Counted from the stretch's first letter, positions 17,004-26,855 are shown. The stretch: DNA of 64,000 bases from DASSNU01 sp035701265 (GCA_035701265.1 DASSNU010000007.1:67748-131747), one strand, 5' to 3'. The notes: generated from the sequence alone by a model not told the origin. A program made the numbers and translations.

Positions 17004-18431
17004 ATGGGCGGGCTCACGTATCCTGGCGGGGAGGACACCATCGCTGCGGTGGCAACGCCACCTGGGCGCGGAGCGATCGCCATTGTGCGAGTGAGCGGCC
17101 CCCTCGTGGCAGCCATCGCCACGAGAGTGCTCCGCCGCGCCGACCTGGCGCATGGCCAGTCGGTCGTCACGAGCGTGCAGGCACCGGATACCGGCGAGAC
17201 GATCGATCGCGCGGTGGCGACCTACTTCCGAGCGCCTCACTCCTACACGGGGGAGGATGTGCTCGAGATCTCCGTGCACGGGGGAGCGATCAGTCCGACG
17301 TTGACGTTGAATGCTCTGCTCGCCGCCGGCGCGCGCGAGGCGCTCCCGGGCGAGTTCACCCGCCGGGCCGTGCTCAACGGCAAGATGGATCTCCTGCAAG
17401 CCGAGGCGGTGGCCGACCTGGTCGACGCGCGGACGCTGCGCATGCACGCCGCAGCGGGGGCGCAGCTCGGCGGCGCCCTGTCGCACCGGATCGCATCGCT
17501 CCGGGACGCCGTGCTGGAGCTCGAGGCGCTCCTGGCGTACGACATTGATTTCCCCGAGGAGGATGAAGGGCCCGTGTCCCGCGAGCGTATCGTCGGCGCC
17601 GCGGAACACGTCTCTGCCGAGCTGGCCCAGTTAGGAGCGACGGCGGCGATCGGCGAAGCGGTGCGCGAGGGCGCTCCGATCGTGATCGCCGGCCCGCCGA
17701 ACGCGGGGAAGTCTTCGTTGTTCAATGCCCTGGTGGGGTCGGCGAGAGCGATCGTGACCGACGTACCCGGCACCACGCGGGATGCGATCGAAGCGGTGGT
17801 GGACATGGGACGCTGGCCGGTCAGGCTCGTGGATACGGCGGGGCTGCGTGTGACGTCGGACGTGGTGGAACGGTTGGGGATCGAGGCGAGCGAGCAGTGG
17901 CTCGCCCGCGCGACGCTGGTGCTGGCATGCGGCTCGACGGCGGAGGAGCTGGCCGCCGCCATCCGACACATCCACCAACTGCGTCCCGTGCCGGTGCTGG
18001 CGGTGTGGACGAAGACCGACGTCTCGCCCCCGCCGGCCGATTTATTAGCAATCGGACAACAAATAGCGCTTGCCGCGGGAGATCCGACTGCGCTGCCCCA
18101 GCCAGCCCCCGCGGTCGTGCCCGTGAGCGCGACCACGGGGGCGGGGCTCTCCGCGCTGCGGGACGCCATCGAACGCACGCTCGATGGATGCGAGGCGCCG
18201 GTGCCCGACGACGCGCCGCTTCTCACGCGAGAGCGGCACCGGCGCGCGGTGCGCCTCGCGGAGGAGGAGGTGCGCGCGTTTCTCTCTGCGTGGTGTGACG
18301 CGGGGGTGCCAGCGAGCGTGGCTGCCGTCCACCTGCGCGCCGCCGTTCAGGCGCTGGAAGGGATGATGGGAGCCGTCGGCGTGGAGGACGTGCTGGACCG
18401 GGTATTTCGGACCTTCTGCGTGGGGAAATAG
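17004..18431 (+). CDS. mnmE: tRNA uridine-5-carboxymethylaminomethyl GTPase MnmE (TrmE)
   Basis: 475 residues. The N-terminal tetrahydrofolate-binding domain includes DTIAAVATPPGRGAIAIVRVSG and the KMDLLQAEAVADLVDA segment. The G domain carries G1 GPPNAGKSS (230-238), GTTRD, DTAG and TKTD. The C-terminus FCVGK matches the catalytic C-x-G-K motif. With MnmG it modifies the wobble uridine of certain tRNAs. It closes the rpmH-to-mnmE block; mnmG is not in the window. Confidence 0.97.
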   Translation: MGGLTYPGGEDTIAAVATPPGRGAIAIVRVSGPLVAAIATRVLRRADLAHGQSVVTSVQAPDTGETIDRAVATYFRAPHSYTGEDVLEISVHGGAISPTLTLNALLAAGAREALPGEFTRRAVLNGKMDLLQAEAVADLVDARTLRMHAAAGAQLGGALSHRIASLRDAVLELEALLAYDIDFPEEDEGPVSRERIVGAAEHVSAELAQLGATAAIGEAVREGAPIVIAGPPNAGKSSLFNALVGSARAIVTDVPGTTRDAIEAVVDMGRWPVRLVDTAGLRVTSDVVERLGIEASEQWLARATLVLACGSTAEELAAAIRHIHQLRPVPVLAVWTKTDVSPPPADLLAIGQQIALAAGDPTALPQPAPAVVPVSATTGAGLSALRDAIERTLDGCEAPVPDDAPLLTRERHRRAVRLAEEEVRAFLSAWCDAGVPASVAAVHLRAAVQALEGMMGAVGVEDVLDRVFRTFCVGK

Positions 18432-18462
18432 TGGCGACCACCGGCAGCGCAGGCGCGCGCGA

Positions 18463-19401
18463 TCAGGCGGACGCGGCCTCCGATCCGGCCACACGGGCGA
18501 GCTCCTCCGCGCTCGCCCGCACCGCCCACGCCAGGCCACGGTCCGCCACCGCCCGCTCCACCATGCGTGTGCCTACGAAGTACCCGGCGCGTTCCGGGAT
18601 CACGTACCGATCCACCGTCCGCGCCTCATCGCTCACGCCGCCGGAGAGGTAGCGGAGCCGGAGGCCGAGCCCTGCGTGGTCGAGGTCGGGAACGATCGCC
18701 TGCGCGATGATCGGCTCGAGCTCGCGCACGCGCGCGTACTGGCGCCGCTCATAGCCGAAGTACTCCCACTCCGCGTGTCCCGGGCTCGCGCCGCGCGCGG
18801 TCTGGACGGCCAACCCCTCGTTCAGCAGCAATTCGCGGAGCGGGGCCCGGCGCCCCGTGTCCCAGTACGAGTAGTATCCGCCCGCCTCGTCGACCAACCG
18901 CCGCATGAGCGCTCGGCTGGTGGGGGACGTGTAGCGCACCGTGTGGGCGATCTCGTGGGCCAACCAGAGCGGAATCAGCGCCGGATCGAGCCCGAGCCCC
19001 TGCGTCTCCGCGTTGGTGACACCGGTAAAGTGCTCGAGGCACACGAAGGCGACTCCACGTCCTTCGGTGACCAGCTCCCCGGCGTTGGCCGCGCCCACGC
19101 CGACCATGAGCACCACGTCGATGTCCGTGTCGATCTCCAGCAACTCCGTGCACCGCAACTCGGTTTCGCGGGCGAGCGATACGACATCGGTGCGCTCGAG
19201 CATGGCGCGCAGATCGGCGCGATCGGCCAGCGCTGCGGCGCGCGCGACATCGTCGAAATGCGGACTGTACGGATCGACGACGTAATTGTACCAGTACGGC
19301 TCGAGTAGACGGCGGTGGGTGGTGAAGTAGCGCCGGTACGCGGTGAGAGGATCGGTGCTGTTGAGAACGGCGAAGAAGTCTGGTAGGAGGTTGATCAGCA
19401 T
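18463..19401 (-). CDS. Putative zinc metalloprotease (gluzincin-like, DUF2268-type)
   Basis: A 312-residue protein with a zinc motif HEIAH (149-153) in IPLWLAHEIAHTVRY and a downstream NEGLA motif (Glu195 in ELLLNEGLAVQ), the layout of gluzincin metallopeptidases. This resembles DUF2268-type predicted proteases, but sequence similarity outside the motif is not something I can confirm. No signal peptide or TM is seen, so it should be cytoplasmic. It is convergent with mnmE. The catalytic motif is intact, and the substrate is unknown. Confidence 0.7.
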   Translation of the reverse strand: MLINLLPDFFAVLNSTDPLTAYRRYFTTHRRLLEPYWYNYVVDPYSPHFDDVARAAALADRADLRAMLERTDVVSLARETELRCTELLEIDTDIDVVLMVGVGAANAGELVTEGRGVAFVCLEHFTGVTNAETQGLGLDPALIPLWLAHEIAHTVRYTSPTSRALMRRLVDEAGGYYSYWDTGRRAPLRELLLNEGLAVQTARGASPGHAEWEYFGYERRQYARVRELEPIIAQAIVPDLDHAGLGLRLRYLSGGVSDEARTVDRYVIPERAGYFVGTRMVERAVADRGLAWAVRASAEELARVAGSEAASA

Positions 19402-19546
19402 CTACCGACGCAGGGCCGCGGAGAAAGCACGAGCGCGCACGCGGGGACGGGGCAAGATAGCCGCGCCCGAGAAGTCGAACAAGGGGACCGTTGGCGCTGG
19501 CACGCATCTTCCTTTTTGAAGGCGTGGGAGTGGGCGGGAGATGTAC

Positions 19547-20206
19547 ATGACCACGCTTCGACAAATTCACCTGACCTGTCCAGTGTGCGGCAACCGCTTC
19601 GCATCGCAAGCGGTGCTGTCCACGAATTCGTTCGGCGGCAAGCGGACCGACTTTCACGAGCGCGCAGCGGGCACGCAGCCGCTGCCGTACTTCATCCACG
19701 TGTGCTCGACGTGCGGCTATGCCGGAAGCGAGCGCGACTTCGGCGACGATGCGGATGTCACCTTCACACTCAAGGAGCACCTGCTCACCGAGCTGACGCC
19801 CCGCGTCACCGCCACGGCTGGTACGTTCACCGGTTCCGAGAAGTACGAGTTGGCCGCGCGGATCGCGGAGTGGCAGGGGGCGGAACCGCGGCGCATCGCC
19901 GATCTCTACTTGCGGGCGGCGTGGTGCTGCGTGGATGAAGGGGACGTGGAGGCCGAGCGGTACTTTCGCCGCCACGCGGCCTGGGCGTTTGAACGGGCGC
20001 TGGCCTCGTTCGATGGTGTGGAGCGGGACGAGCGCGCTGTGCTGACCTATCTTACGGGCGAGCTGTGGCGGCGCATCGGCGATCTCGAGCAGGCGAATCG
20101 CTGGTTCGACCGCGTGCCGGAGGAGGTCACGAGTCCGGCGGCACAGCAGTGGGTGGTGGACGCCGCACGCCAGCAGCGGGATTGCGCCCGGGAGTGGTTC
20201 GCCTGA
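19547..20206 (+). CDS. DUF2225 zinc-ribbon/TPR-like protein
   Basis: About 219 residues. Two CxxC pairs near the N-terminus (CPVCG and CSTCG, some 40 residues apart) form the zinc ribbon typical of DUF2225 proteins. A helical region follows that looks like TPR-type packing (LYLRAAWCCVDEGDVEAERYFRRHA, GELWRRIGDLEQANRWFDRV). The family's function is unknown. ATG 19547 is favoured over the ATG at 19541 because GGGAG is then spaced 6 nt away. It is cytoplasmic and divergent from the metalloprotease-like gene. Confidence 0.85.
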   Translation: MTTLRQIHLTCPVCGNRFASQAVLSTNSFGGKRTDFHERAAGTQPLPYFIHVCSTCGYAGSERDFGDDADVTFTLKEHLLTELTPRVTATAGTFTGSEKYELAARIAEWQGAEPRRIADLYLRAAWCCVDEGDVEAERYFRRHAAWAFERALASFDGVERDERAVLTYLTGELWRRIGDLEQANRWFDRVPEEVTSPAAQQWVVDAARQQRDCAREWFA

Positions 20207-20368
20207 ACCGCATTGCCCGTCGGTGCTAGCCGGCTCGCGTCGCCGCCTTCGAGAGACCGTACTTCGGGGCGCGCGGGCCCGGCACGTGCTGCGCGCTCGC
20301 CCATCACTGGCGCGCAACGGTCGCGGGGGGTGGTGGAAGGGGTGGGGCGAGAGGTAGTATGTTCGCGC

Positions 20369-20545
20369 ATGAAAGAATATCAGGTGGTCATCCACAAGAC
20401 CTCACGCCGCGCCCGCGCAGACGAAGACGCGCTCACCGATCTGCTCAACGAGCGCAGCCGTAGCGGGTGGGAGCCTGCCCTGCTCACACAACATGCCGAC
20501 CGGTTGACGGTGGTCTTTCAGCGGACCGCCGCCGAGGAAGCCTGA
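20369..20545 (+). CDS. Small DUF4177-like protein
   Basis: 58 residues: MKEYQVVIHKTS at the start, an Arg/Asp-rich helix, then LLNERSRSGWEPALLTQ and a terminal beta strand (DRLTVVFQRT). The layout resembles DUF4177-type small proteins (strand, helix with N-x4-GWE, strand), but the call is tentative. The stop codon abuts the GTG start of the beta-CASP hydrolase (TGA then GTG), so translation of the two is probably coupled. No function is known. Confidence 0.65.
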   Translation: MKEYQVVIHKTSRRARADEDALTDLLNERSRSGWEPALLTQHADRLTVVFQRTAAEEA

Positions 20546-21928
20546 GTGGAGCTGTCCTTCGTCGGGGCAGCGCGTGAGGTCACCGGCTCCTGCCACCTGC
20601 TCCACGTGGGCGGGCGAACGGTCGCACTCGACTGCGGGCTCTTTCAGGGGCATCGCACCGAGGCGGCACGCAAGAACGAGACGCTCCCTGCCCCGATCGA
20701 CACGCTCGACGCCATCCTGCTCTCGCACGCGCACATCGACCACGCGGGCCGGCTGCCCTTCCTGACGCGACACGGCTACACGAAAGGGATCTGGACGACC
20801 TCCGCGACGCGCGACCTGTGCGCGGTCATGCTGGCCGATTCGGCGCACATCCAGGAACAGGACGCCCGGCACCTGACGCGCCACCATCGGGAGGCTGTCC
20901 CGCCGCTGTACACGGTTGCGGACGCGGCGCGCGCCGTCGAGCTGATGACCGGCGTCCCCTACGGCCAGACGTTCGACGTGGTGCCGGGCGTGCGCGCACG
21001 GTTCGTGGAGGCGGGACACATCCTGGGCTCCGCGTCGATGGTCATCGAGTGCACGGAGGGCTCCCGTGTGCGCCGCGTCGTGTTCTCCGGAGACATCGGC
21101 CGCCCGGGACTGCCCATCATCCGCGATCCCGCGCCGCCGGGGGACGCGCACGTCGTGATCATGGAGTCCACGTACGGAAACCGCGAGCACGAGGATGTCT
21201 CCGGCACACGGGACACCCTGGCGCGCGTGGTTCGGGAAACGGCGGCTCGAGGCGGAAGGATCCTCATCCCCGCCTTTGCCCTGGGCCGGACGCAGGAGAT
21301 CGTCTACGAGCTGCACGAGCTGGTACGGGCCGGTGCGATTCCGGAGATTCCGATCTACGTGGACAGCCCGTTGGCCACGAACGCCACGACGGTCTTCTGG
21401 AATCACCACGAGGTATTCGACCGCGACGAGCATCTCATCCAGGAGGTGCAGCGGATCCTCCGGTTCCCGCTGGTGCACTACACGCAGAGCGTGGAAGAGT
21501 CCAAGCAGCTCAACACGATGTCGGGCCCGCTCATCATCGTGTCGGCATCGGGGATGGCGGAGTCGGGTCGCATCCTGCACCACTTGCTGCACGGTGCCGG
21601 CGATCCTCGAAACACCATCCTGATCGTCGGCTTCCAGGCCGAGCACACGCTGGGACGGCGAATCGTGGAACGCCGGCCGGAGATCAAGGTGTTCGGTGAG
21701 ATGATCCCGCTGCGCGCCCAGGTGGAGGTCTTGAACGGGTACAGTGCGCACGCGGGACGGTCGGAGCTTCTGGCCTGGATTCGCGCGGTGCGGGAGCAGT
21801 CGCCCGCGCTGGAGACGGTGTATCTGGTCCACGGTGAGCCTGACGCGCAGGATGCGCTCGCGGCCGCAATGACCGACGACGGGTTCCGCGTGCACGCGCC
21901 TCGTCCGGGGACCACCGTTCCCGTCTGA
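20546..21928 (+). CDS. Beta-CASP MBL-fold RNA-processing hydrolase
   Basis: 460 residues with the MBL motif SHAHIDHAG (60-68), further ligand motifs VEAGHILGSAS and VFSGDIGRP, the beta-CASP cap, and the C-terminal motif NGYSAHAGRSELLAW of the RMMBL domain. This is the architecture of CPSF73/YSH1-like and bacterial exonuclease-type RNA hydrolases. The metal ligands all look present, so nuclease activity is likely. The GTG start directly follows the stop of the small upstream gene. It is cytosolic, and its exact RNA substrate is unknown. Confidence 0.92.
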   Translation: MELSFVGAAREVTGSCHLLHVGGRTVALDCGLFQGHRTEAARKNETLPAPIDTLDAILLSHAHIDHAGRLPFLTRHGYTKGIWTTSATRDLCAVMLADSAHIQEQDARHLTRHHREAVPPLYTVADAARAVELMTGVPYGQTFDVVPGVRARFVEAGHILGSASMVIECTEGSRVRRVVFSGDIGRPGLPIIRDPAPPGDAHVVIMESTYGNREHEDVSGTRDTLARVVRETAARGGRILIPAFALGRTQEIVYELHELVRAGAIPEIPIYVDSPLATNATTVFWNHHEVFDRDEHLIQEVQRILRFPLVHYTQSVEESKQLNTMSGPLIIVSASGMAESGRILHHLLHGAGDPRNTILIVGFQAEHTLGRRIVERRPEIKVFGEMIPLRAQVEVLNGYSAHAGRSELLAWIRAVREQSPALETVYLVHGEPDAQDALAAAMTDDGFRVHAPRPGTTVPV

Positions 21929-21930
21929 GC

Positions 21931-22554
21931 GTGCCGCTCCGGGAGATGCGCTCTGATTCCGCGCCGTCCCCTTCCGATGCGACGCTGGCCGCACGCCGCC
22001 AGGATGCGCCGCGGCGCATCCTCCGCGCGGCGGTGAACGGGCTCGTCGCCTCGGGCGCGGCGTCGCTCACCATGCAGGCCGTGGCCGTCGAGGCCGGAGT
22101 GAGCAAGGGGCTCATTCACTATCACTTTCACGACCGCGAGACGCTCGTCGCGCGGGCGGTGGAGTGGATGGCGGATGCGCTTCTCGTGCGCGCAGCCAAC
22201 GCGCTGGCCCATTCCACACCGCGCACGGCGGTGGACGATCTGTGGGCATGGCTCGCGGGAGAACTCGAGCGGGGACACCTGCGCGTGCTGGTGCAGTTGG
22301 CCGACAGCACCGATCCACTCATTCGCCGCGCGGTGATCACGGCCGCCCGCGTGCGTCGCGCGCGCACCGCGCAGGTGGTGGAGACGCTGTTCACCCTGCT
22401 CGGTCTGCAGTTGCGTATCGCGCCAGCGTTGCTCGCCGACGTGGTCGTCGCGTTCGAGGACGGGCTCGTGATGGCGCACGGCATGGACGACGGGCTCAAT
22501 GCGCGGGCGGCCTTCGATGTCTTCTGGCTGTCCGCGTTGAGTCTGGCGGAGTAG
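21931..22554 (+). CDS. TetR-family transcriptional regulator
   Basis: A 207-residue protein with an N-terminal TetR helix-turn-helix: RRILRAAVNGLVASGAASLTMQAVAVEAGVSKGLIHYHFHDRETLV, recognition helix near residues 57-70. A helical ligand-binding domain without recognisable signature follows. It starts with GTG 3 nt after the beta-CASP gene, or possibly at ATG 21946. Its position suggests the same transcription unit, but the target operator is not evident in the adjacent DNA. The ligand is unknown. Confidence 0.9.
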   Translation: MPLREMRSDSAPSPSDATLAARRQDAPRRILRAAVNGLVASGAASLTMQAVAVEAGVSKGLIHYHFHDRETLVARAVEWMADALLVRAANALAHSTPRTAVDDLWAWLAGELERGHLRVLVQLADSTDPLIRRAVITAARVRRARTAQVVETLFTLLGLQLRIAPALLADVVVAFEDGLVMAHGMDDGLNARAAFDVFWLSALSLAE

Positions 22555-22606
22555 ACCGCGGGCCGGGACTTCCTCTCGTCGTCGTCCGATCGATAGGTTC
22601 CCGCCC

Positions 22607-23215
22607 ATGGAGCGCACGCGCCGCAGGGCACATCGGGTGCTTGGAGCCATCGTCGCGCTGCTGGCGATCGGCTGGGTCGCGACGGTGTCGGCGATTCTCG
22701 TCGTGGGGCGGCGCGACGGTGCGCAGGCGGCGGACGCGATCGTCGTGCTGGGCGCGGCGCAGTACGCGGGGCACCCCTCGCCCGTGTTGCGCGCGCGGCT
22801 GGATCATGCACTCGATCTGTGGCGGCGCGGACTGGCACCACGCCTCATCCTCACGGGCGGCCGCGGCGAGGGGGACACGACGACGGAGGCGGCCGCGGAG
22901 CGCCGCTATCTGCTCTCCCACGGGGTGCCGGACAGCGTGCTCTTTCTGGAGGACAGCGGGCGCACGACAACGGAATCGCTCCGTGGTGTGGCGCTGCTGG
23001 CCGGCGCTCTTCCAGGGCGCCGCGTCATCCTCGTGAGCGATCCCTTCCACATGCTGCGCCTGTCGATCCTCGCTCGGCGATTCGGGCTCACGCCGTATAC
23101 GTCGCCCACGCGCACGAGCCCCATCTCGACCAGTCGGAGCCGGTGGAAGTACGTATTGAGCGAATCGGTGAAGGTCCCCGCGACGCTGGTGCTGGTGCGC
23201 CCCAGGCATCCGTAG
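22607..23215 (+). CDS. YdcF/SanA-like membrane protein (DUF218)
   Basis: 202 residues. One N-terminal TM (about 11-33) is followed by a DUF218 domain with AIVVLGAAQYAG, RLDHALDLWRRGLAPRLILTGG, ERRYLLSHGVPDSVLFLEDSGRTTTES and ILVSDPFHMLR. The members YdcF and SanA are linked to envelope barrier function, but the reaction is not established. ATG 22607 lies about 50 nt after the TetR stop, so it may form a separate unit. The periplasmic orientation of the domain is likely. Confidence 0.88.
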   Translation: MERTRRRAHRVLGAIVALLAIGWVATVSAILVVGRRDGAQAADAIVVLGAAQYAGHPSPVLRARLDHALDLWRRGLAPRLILTGGRGEGDTTTEAAAERRYLLSHGVPDSVLFLEDSGRTTTESLRGVALLAGALPGRRVILVSDPFHMLRLSILARRFGLTPYTSPTRTSPISTSRSRWKYVLSESVKVPATLVLVRPRHP

Positions 23216-23418
23216 TCCGCACGCTCCCCATTTAGTATCACATCAGCACTTATTGTCCCTCCCCTGGCACCTGGATGCCTTGGGGGACGGGTATTTCGTA
23301 ACAACGCGCTACTTATTGCGCGGTGGCCGATGCCACGCCGCCCGGCGGGTTCTCGATGAACGCGCCGGGCGGTGTGTGCTGGTGCCCCGTCGCCGGGGCG
23401 CTGGGTTCGCCGCTGCGC

Positions 23419-23766
23419 TCAGCGATGTCGCTCGCCGATGGCGCGGCGGCGCGGCAGGCGGCTCGCGCGGGCGATCGTCGCGCTCGCCTCGTACGCGTTG
23501 GCCTCCGGACCCAATGGCAGCTCGAGTTGCGGGCCGGGCATCTCGTGCGCGGGCTCCTCGACCAGCAGCTCGTGCATCTGATGATAGAATCGGAGCGCGT
23601 GGATGGGTGCGCGCACGCCCGTCGCCTGGCCGCGTGTGAACGCGAGCGCCTCCTCGCGCACGTTCCGCGGCAGCGCCCGTGCCAGCGGATGCTTCAGCAG
23701 GCGGTGCACCTCGATGGCGTTGTGCGCCAGGAGTGCGTTACAGAGGCTGTCCAGGAAGCCGAGCAT
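23419..23766 (-). CDS. Hypothetical protein
   Basis: 115 residues, not assigned to a family. The N-terminal half is helical and Leu/Ala-rich (MLGFLDSLCNALLAHNAIEVHRLLKHPLARALP), followed by NVREEALAFTRGQATGVRAP and a His-rich stretch, with a basic Ala/Arg C-terminus. The start ATG 23766 has GAGGAG 4 nt upstream, which decides strand and frame over the overlapping plus-strand open frame. A promoter-like pair lies at 23790-23818. No signal peptide or TM. The conserved-looking core and good ribosome site support a real gene. Confidence 0.7.
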   Translation of the reverse strand: MLGFLDSLCNALLAHNAIEVHRLLKHPLARALPRNVREEALAFTRGQATGVRAPIHALRFYHQMHELLVEEPAHEMPGPQLELPLGPEANAYEASATIARASRLPRRRAIGERHR

Positions 23767-23789
23767 GGGGCTCCTCAATAGTCATATTT

Positions 23790-23818
23790 AACATATTGCA
23801 ACTATTGTGCTGGCGCAA
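23790..23818 (-). promoter_or_regulatory. Candidate promoter of the 115-residue hypothetical gene
   Basis: TTGCGC (23813-23818), 17-nt spacer, TATGTT (23790-23795), reading leftward in a locally AT-rich stretch about 25 nt before the GAGGAG site. Both hexamers are partial matches. Confidence 0.4.
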
Positions 23819-24026
23819 TCGGCCCTGCGGTGCCTCTTCGGCCGTCCCGCGCTCCACGTGCGCCTGCATGAAAGACGACCTGCCGGAGGTGCGGAAACAC
23901 ACCTCCCTCACCGCGTTCCGCGGACGTCGCCGTGCCCGCCTGTGGCCACCCCACCGCGCTCTCCGTGCGCACCGATCGGTGCGGCCGATCGGTCCAGCGG
24001 TTTGCCGTGCCGCACCACCGTGCGCT

Positions 24027-26855
24027 ATGCTTGCCGATCCCCTTCATCCCCGGAAAACTCCCTTCGTGCGTCCACGAACCCGACTGGCCGGTCTCTCCCT
24101 GCTGAGCGCCATCCTGGTGCTCGTCCTGTTCCTGCCAACGGCCGTGGACCGGATCGTGGATTGGTACTGGTTCGACAACCTGGGGTACGGACGCGTCTTC
24201 CTGACGGTCCTTGATACCCGCTTTCTGCTGGGACTGTTCACCGCGCTCCTTGCCGCGGCGTTCCTGGTACTGAACCTCCGATGGGCGCTCCGGCACCCCG
24301 CGCCCGATCCCACGCGGGTTCGTGCACCGAAGGTGTTCCCCAACCTGCCAGGGTCGCCGGAGCGCGTGAAACGATGGGCCACGTGGGGCGTGCTGCTTCT
24401 TGCGGCGCTCGTCGGTCTCGTCGTGTCCGCTCGGTGGCTGGACGTACAGCAGTTTCTCCATCGGACGCCGTTCGGCGTCACCGATCCGGTATTCGGCCGC
24501 GACGTCGGATACTACGTCTTCACCGTCCCGATCCTCTCACTGGCGAGCGGGGTGCTGTTCGTCCTCACCATGCTGGTCCTGGTGGCGATGGTGTTACCCA
24601 TCTCCATGATACGCGGCACGGTGGTCCTCGCTCCGCGCGCCGTGTCGATCAAGGCCGCGGCGGGGATGCAGCTGGCCATTCTCGTGGCGCTCCTCTTCGT
24701 GGTGCTCGCCTTCCAGCTGCATTTCGTCCGCGCGCCCGAGCTCCTGCATTCCACCACCGGACCGCTGGTCGGCGCGAGCTACGTGGACCTGCACGTCCGC
24801 CTTCCGGGCATTCACGTCGCCACAGTCACCGCGCTCCTGAGCGCGGCGCTGGTGCTGTGGGGGATTCCACGACGGCGCGTCTTCCGGAACACGATCATCG
24901 CCGTGGCGTTCTACGTCGTCGTCGCGGCTGTGGGAACGGCCCTCCTCCCGGCAATGGTGGAGCGGTTGGTGGTGAAGCCGAACGAGTTGGTGAAGGAAAC
25001 CCCACAGCTCACGTGGCACATCGCCGCGACACGGCGTGCATGGGGGTTGGACAGCATTGCCGTGCACGATCTGTCCGGCGAGACGCAGCTGACGGCGGGC
25101 GACATCGCGCAGGAAGAGGCGACGATCCGGAACATCCGGCTCTGGGATCGCGATCTCCTGCTGCAGACGTTCGGGCAGATCCAATCCATCCGGACGTACT
25201 ACCACTTCATCAACGTGGACGATGACCGGTACTGGATCGACGGAGCGTACCGGCAGGTGTTGCTCTCCGCGCGGGAGCTCGACCCGACCTCGCTCCCGCA
25301 GCGATCCTTCATCAACGAGCGTCTGACGTTCACGCACGGCATGGGGCTCACGATGAGCCCTGTGAACCAGGTGGGGAGCGAGGGGCTGCCGACGCTCTTC
25401 GTGCAGGACCTGCCCCCGGTCTCCAACGTCTCGCTCCACATCACGCGGCCGGAGATCTACTTCGGCGAGCTCGCCGACGGCTACGTGATCGCCGCGACCA
25501 AGCAGCCGGAGTTCGACTACCCGGCCGGGCGCGAAGGGCAGGACATCTACGCGAGCTACGAAGGACGCGGCGGCGTGTCCGCCAGCGGGTTCATCCGCCG
25601 GCTCCTGCTGGCCATGCGCTTCGGGTCGCTCAACATCCTCCTCTCCGACGACATCACGCCACGGAGTCGAATCCTCTTCCACCGCGAGATTCTGGGGCGC
25701 GCACAGCGGCTGCTGCCCTTTCTCGACTTCGATCAGGACCCGTACATGGTGATCACGAACGCGGGCCGCCTGATGTGGATTCTGGATGGCTACACCTCGA
25801 CGAAGCGCTATCCCTACGCCATGCCGACCGCGGATGGAACGACGTACGTGCGTAACGCGGCCAAAGTCGTGATCGATGCGTACGACGGCACCGTGACGGC
25901 GTATCTCGCGGACCCGCACGATCCGCTGGCATTGACGGCAGCGAGGATCTTTCCCGGGGTTCTGCATCCGATGTCCGAGATGCCGGCGGACCTCCGCGCA
26001 CATCTGCGCTATCCCGGCACGCTCTTCCAGCTTCAGACCATGATGTACGCGACGTACCACATGAGCGAGCCGGCCACGTTCTACCACCGCGAAGACCAGT
26101 GGCAGGTGCCGCGTCAGACGCACGAGCGCGATCAATCCGTCGAGGCATACACACGCCACATGATCATGCGACTGCCGGGCGAGCGATCGGCAGAGTACAT
26201 CCTCATGACGCCATTCACCCCCCGCGCGAAGGACAACCTGGCCGCGTGGGTGGTGGCACGGAACGACGGCGAGCACTACGGCGACCTGGCCGCCTATCGC
26301 TTCCCGAAGCAGAGCCTCGTATTCGGGCCGGCGCAGATCACGAATCGGATCGACCAGAATACCGAGATCTCGCAGCAGCTATCGCTGTGGGATCAGCGCG
26401 GATCGCAGGTGCTCCGCGGAGATCTGCTGGTGATTCCGATTGGCGAGTCGTTGCTCTACGTCCAGCCGCTCTATCTTCGCGCGCAGGGCGGCGAGATCCC
26501 CGAGCTCAAGCGCGTCATCATCGCCTATCAGAACACGGTCGTGATGGAACCGACGCTCGCCGAGGGGCTCGCCAGAATCTTCGGCGGGAACGCTGCCGGC
26601 GCGCAGACAGCGCCATCTGGCGAGGAACGTCCGGCGGCGGCAGAGGCAGCGCCCGCGGCGGCTCCTCTCTCCCCGCGGGCGGCCACGCTGGTGACGCAGG
26701 CGGAGGAACACTATCGCCGCGCCATGGAGGCGCAGCGTGCGGGCGATTGGGCGACCTACGGCGCCGAGATCACCCGTGTGGGCGAGCTCCTGCGGCAACT
26801 ACGAGCACAGCAGTCGTCCCCGGCGCTACCGGACTCGTCCCGCCGTACGCCGTAG
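24027..26855 (+). CDS. UPF0182 family membrane protein
   Basis: 942 residues. About six to seven TM helices fill the N-terminal 320 residues (for example LSLLSAILVLVLFLP, GLFTALLAAAFLVLNL, WGVLLLAALVGLVVS). A large soluble domain follows with the COG1615 pattern, including TIRNIRLWDRDLLLQTFGQIQSIRTYYHF and DRYWIDGAYRQVLLSAREL. A Pro/Ala linker and a helical tail end the protein. Function is unknown across the family. The start is uncertain between ATG 24027 and GTG 24066, neither with a clear ribosome site. It is convergent with the pterin dehydratase gene. Confidence 0.9.
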   Translation: MLADPLHPRKTPFVRPRTRLAGLSLLSAILVLVLFLPTAVDRIVDWYWFDNLGYGRVFLTVLDTRFLLGLFTALLAAAFLVLNLRWALRHPAPDPTRVRAPKVFPNLPGSPERVKRWATWGVLLLAALVGLVVSARWLDVQQFLHRTPFGVTDPVFGRDVGYYVFTVPILSLASGVLFVLTMLVLVAMVLPISMIRGTVVLAPRAVSIKAAAGMQLAILVALLFVVLAFQLHFVRAPELLHSTTGPLVGASYVDLHVRLPGIHVATVTALLSAALVLWGIPRRRVFRNTIIAVAFYVVVAAVGTALLPAMVERLVVKPNELVKETPQLTWHIAATRRAWGLDSIAVHDLSGETQLTAGDIAQEEATIRNIRLWDRDLLLQTFGQIQSIRTYYHFINVDDDRYWIDGAYRQVLLSARELDPTSLPQRSFINERLTFTHGMGLTMSPVNQVGSEGLPTLFVQDLPPVSNVSLHITRPEIYFGELADGYVIAATKQPEFDYPAGREGQDIYASYEGRGGVSASGFIRRLLLAMRFGSLNILLSDDITPRSRILFHREILGRAQRLLPFLDFDQDPYMVITNAGRLMWILDGYTSTKRYPYAMPTADGTTYVRNAAKVVIDAYDGTVTAYLADPHDPLALTAARIFPGVLHPMSEMPADLRAHLRYPGTLFQLQTMMYATYHMSEPATFYHREDQWQVPRQTHERDQSVEAYTRHMIMRLPGERSAEYILMTPFTPRAKDNLAAWVVARNDGEHYGDLAAYRFPKQSLVFGPAQITNRIDQNTEISQQLSLWDQRGSQVLRGDLLVIPIGESLLYVQPLYLRAQGGEIPELKRVIIAYQNTVVMEPTLAEGLARIFGGNAAGAQTAPSGEERPAAAEAAPAAAPLSPRAATLVTQAEEHYRRAMEAQRAGDWATYGAEITRVGELLRQLRAQQSSPALPDSSRRTP

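Noticed and set aside
23323..23781. 152-codon plus-strand frame opposite the 115-residue hypothetical gene
   Set aside because: The minus-strand frame has a GAGGAG site and helix-like composition; the plus frame is a shadow.
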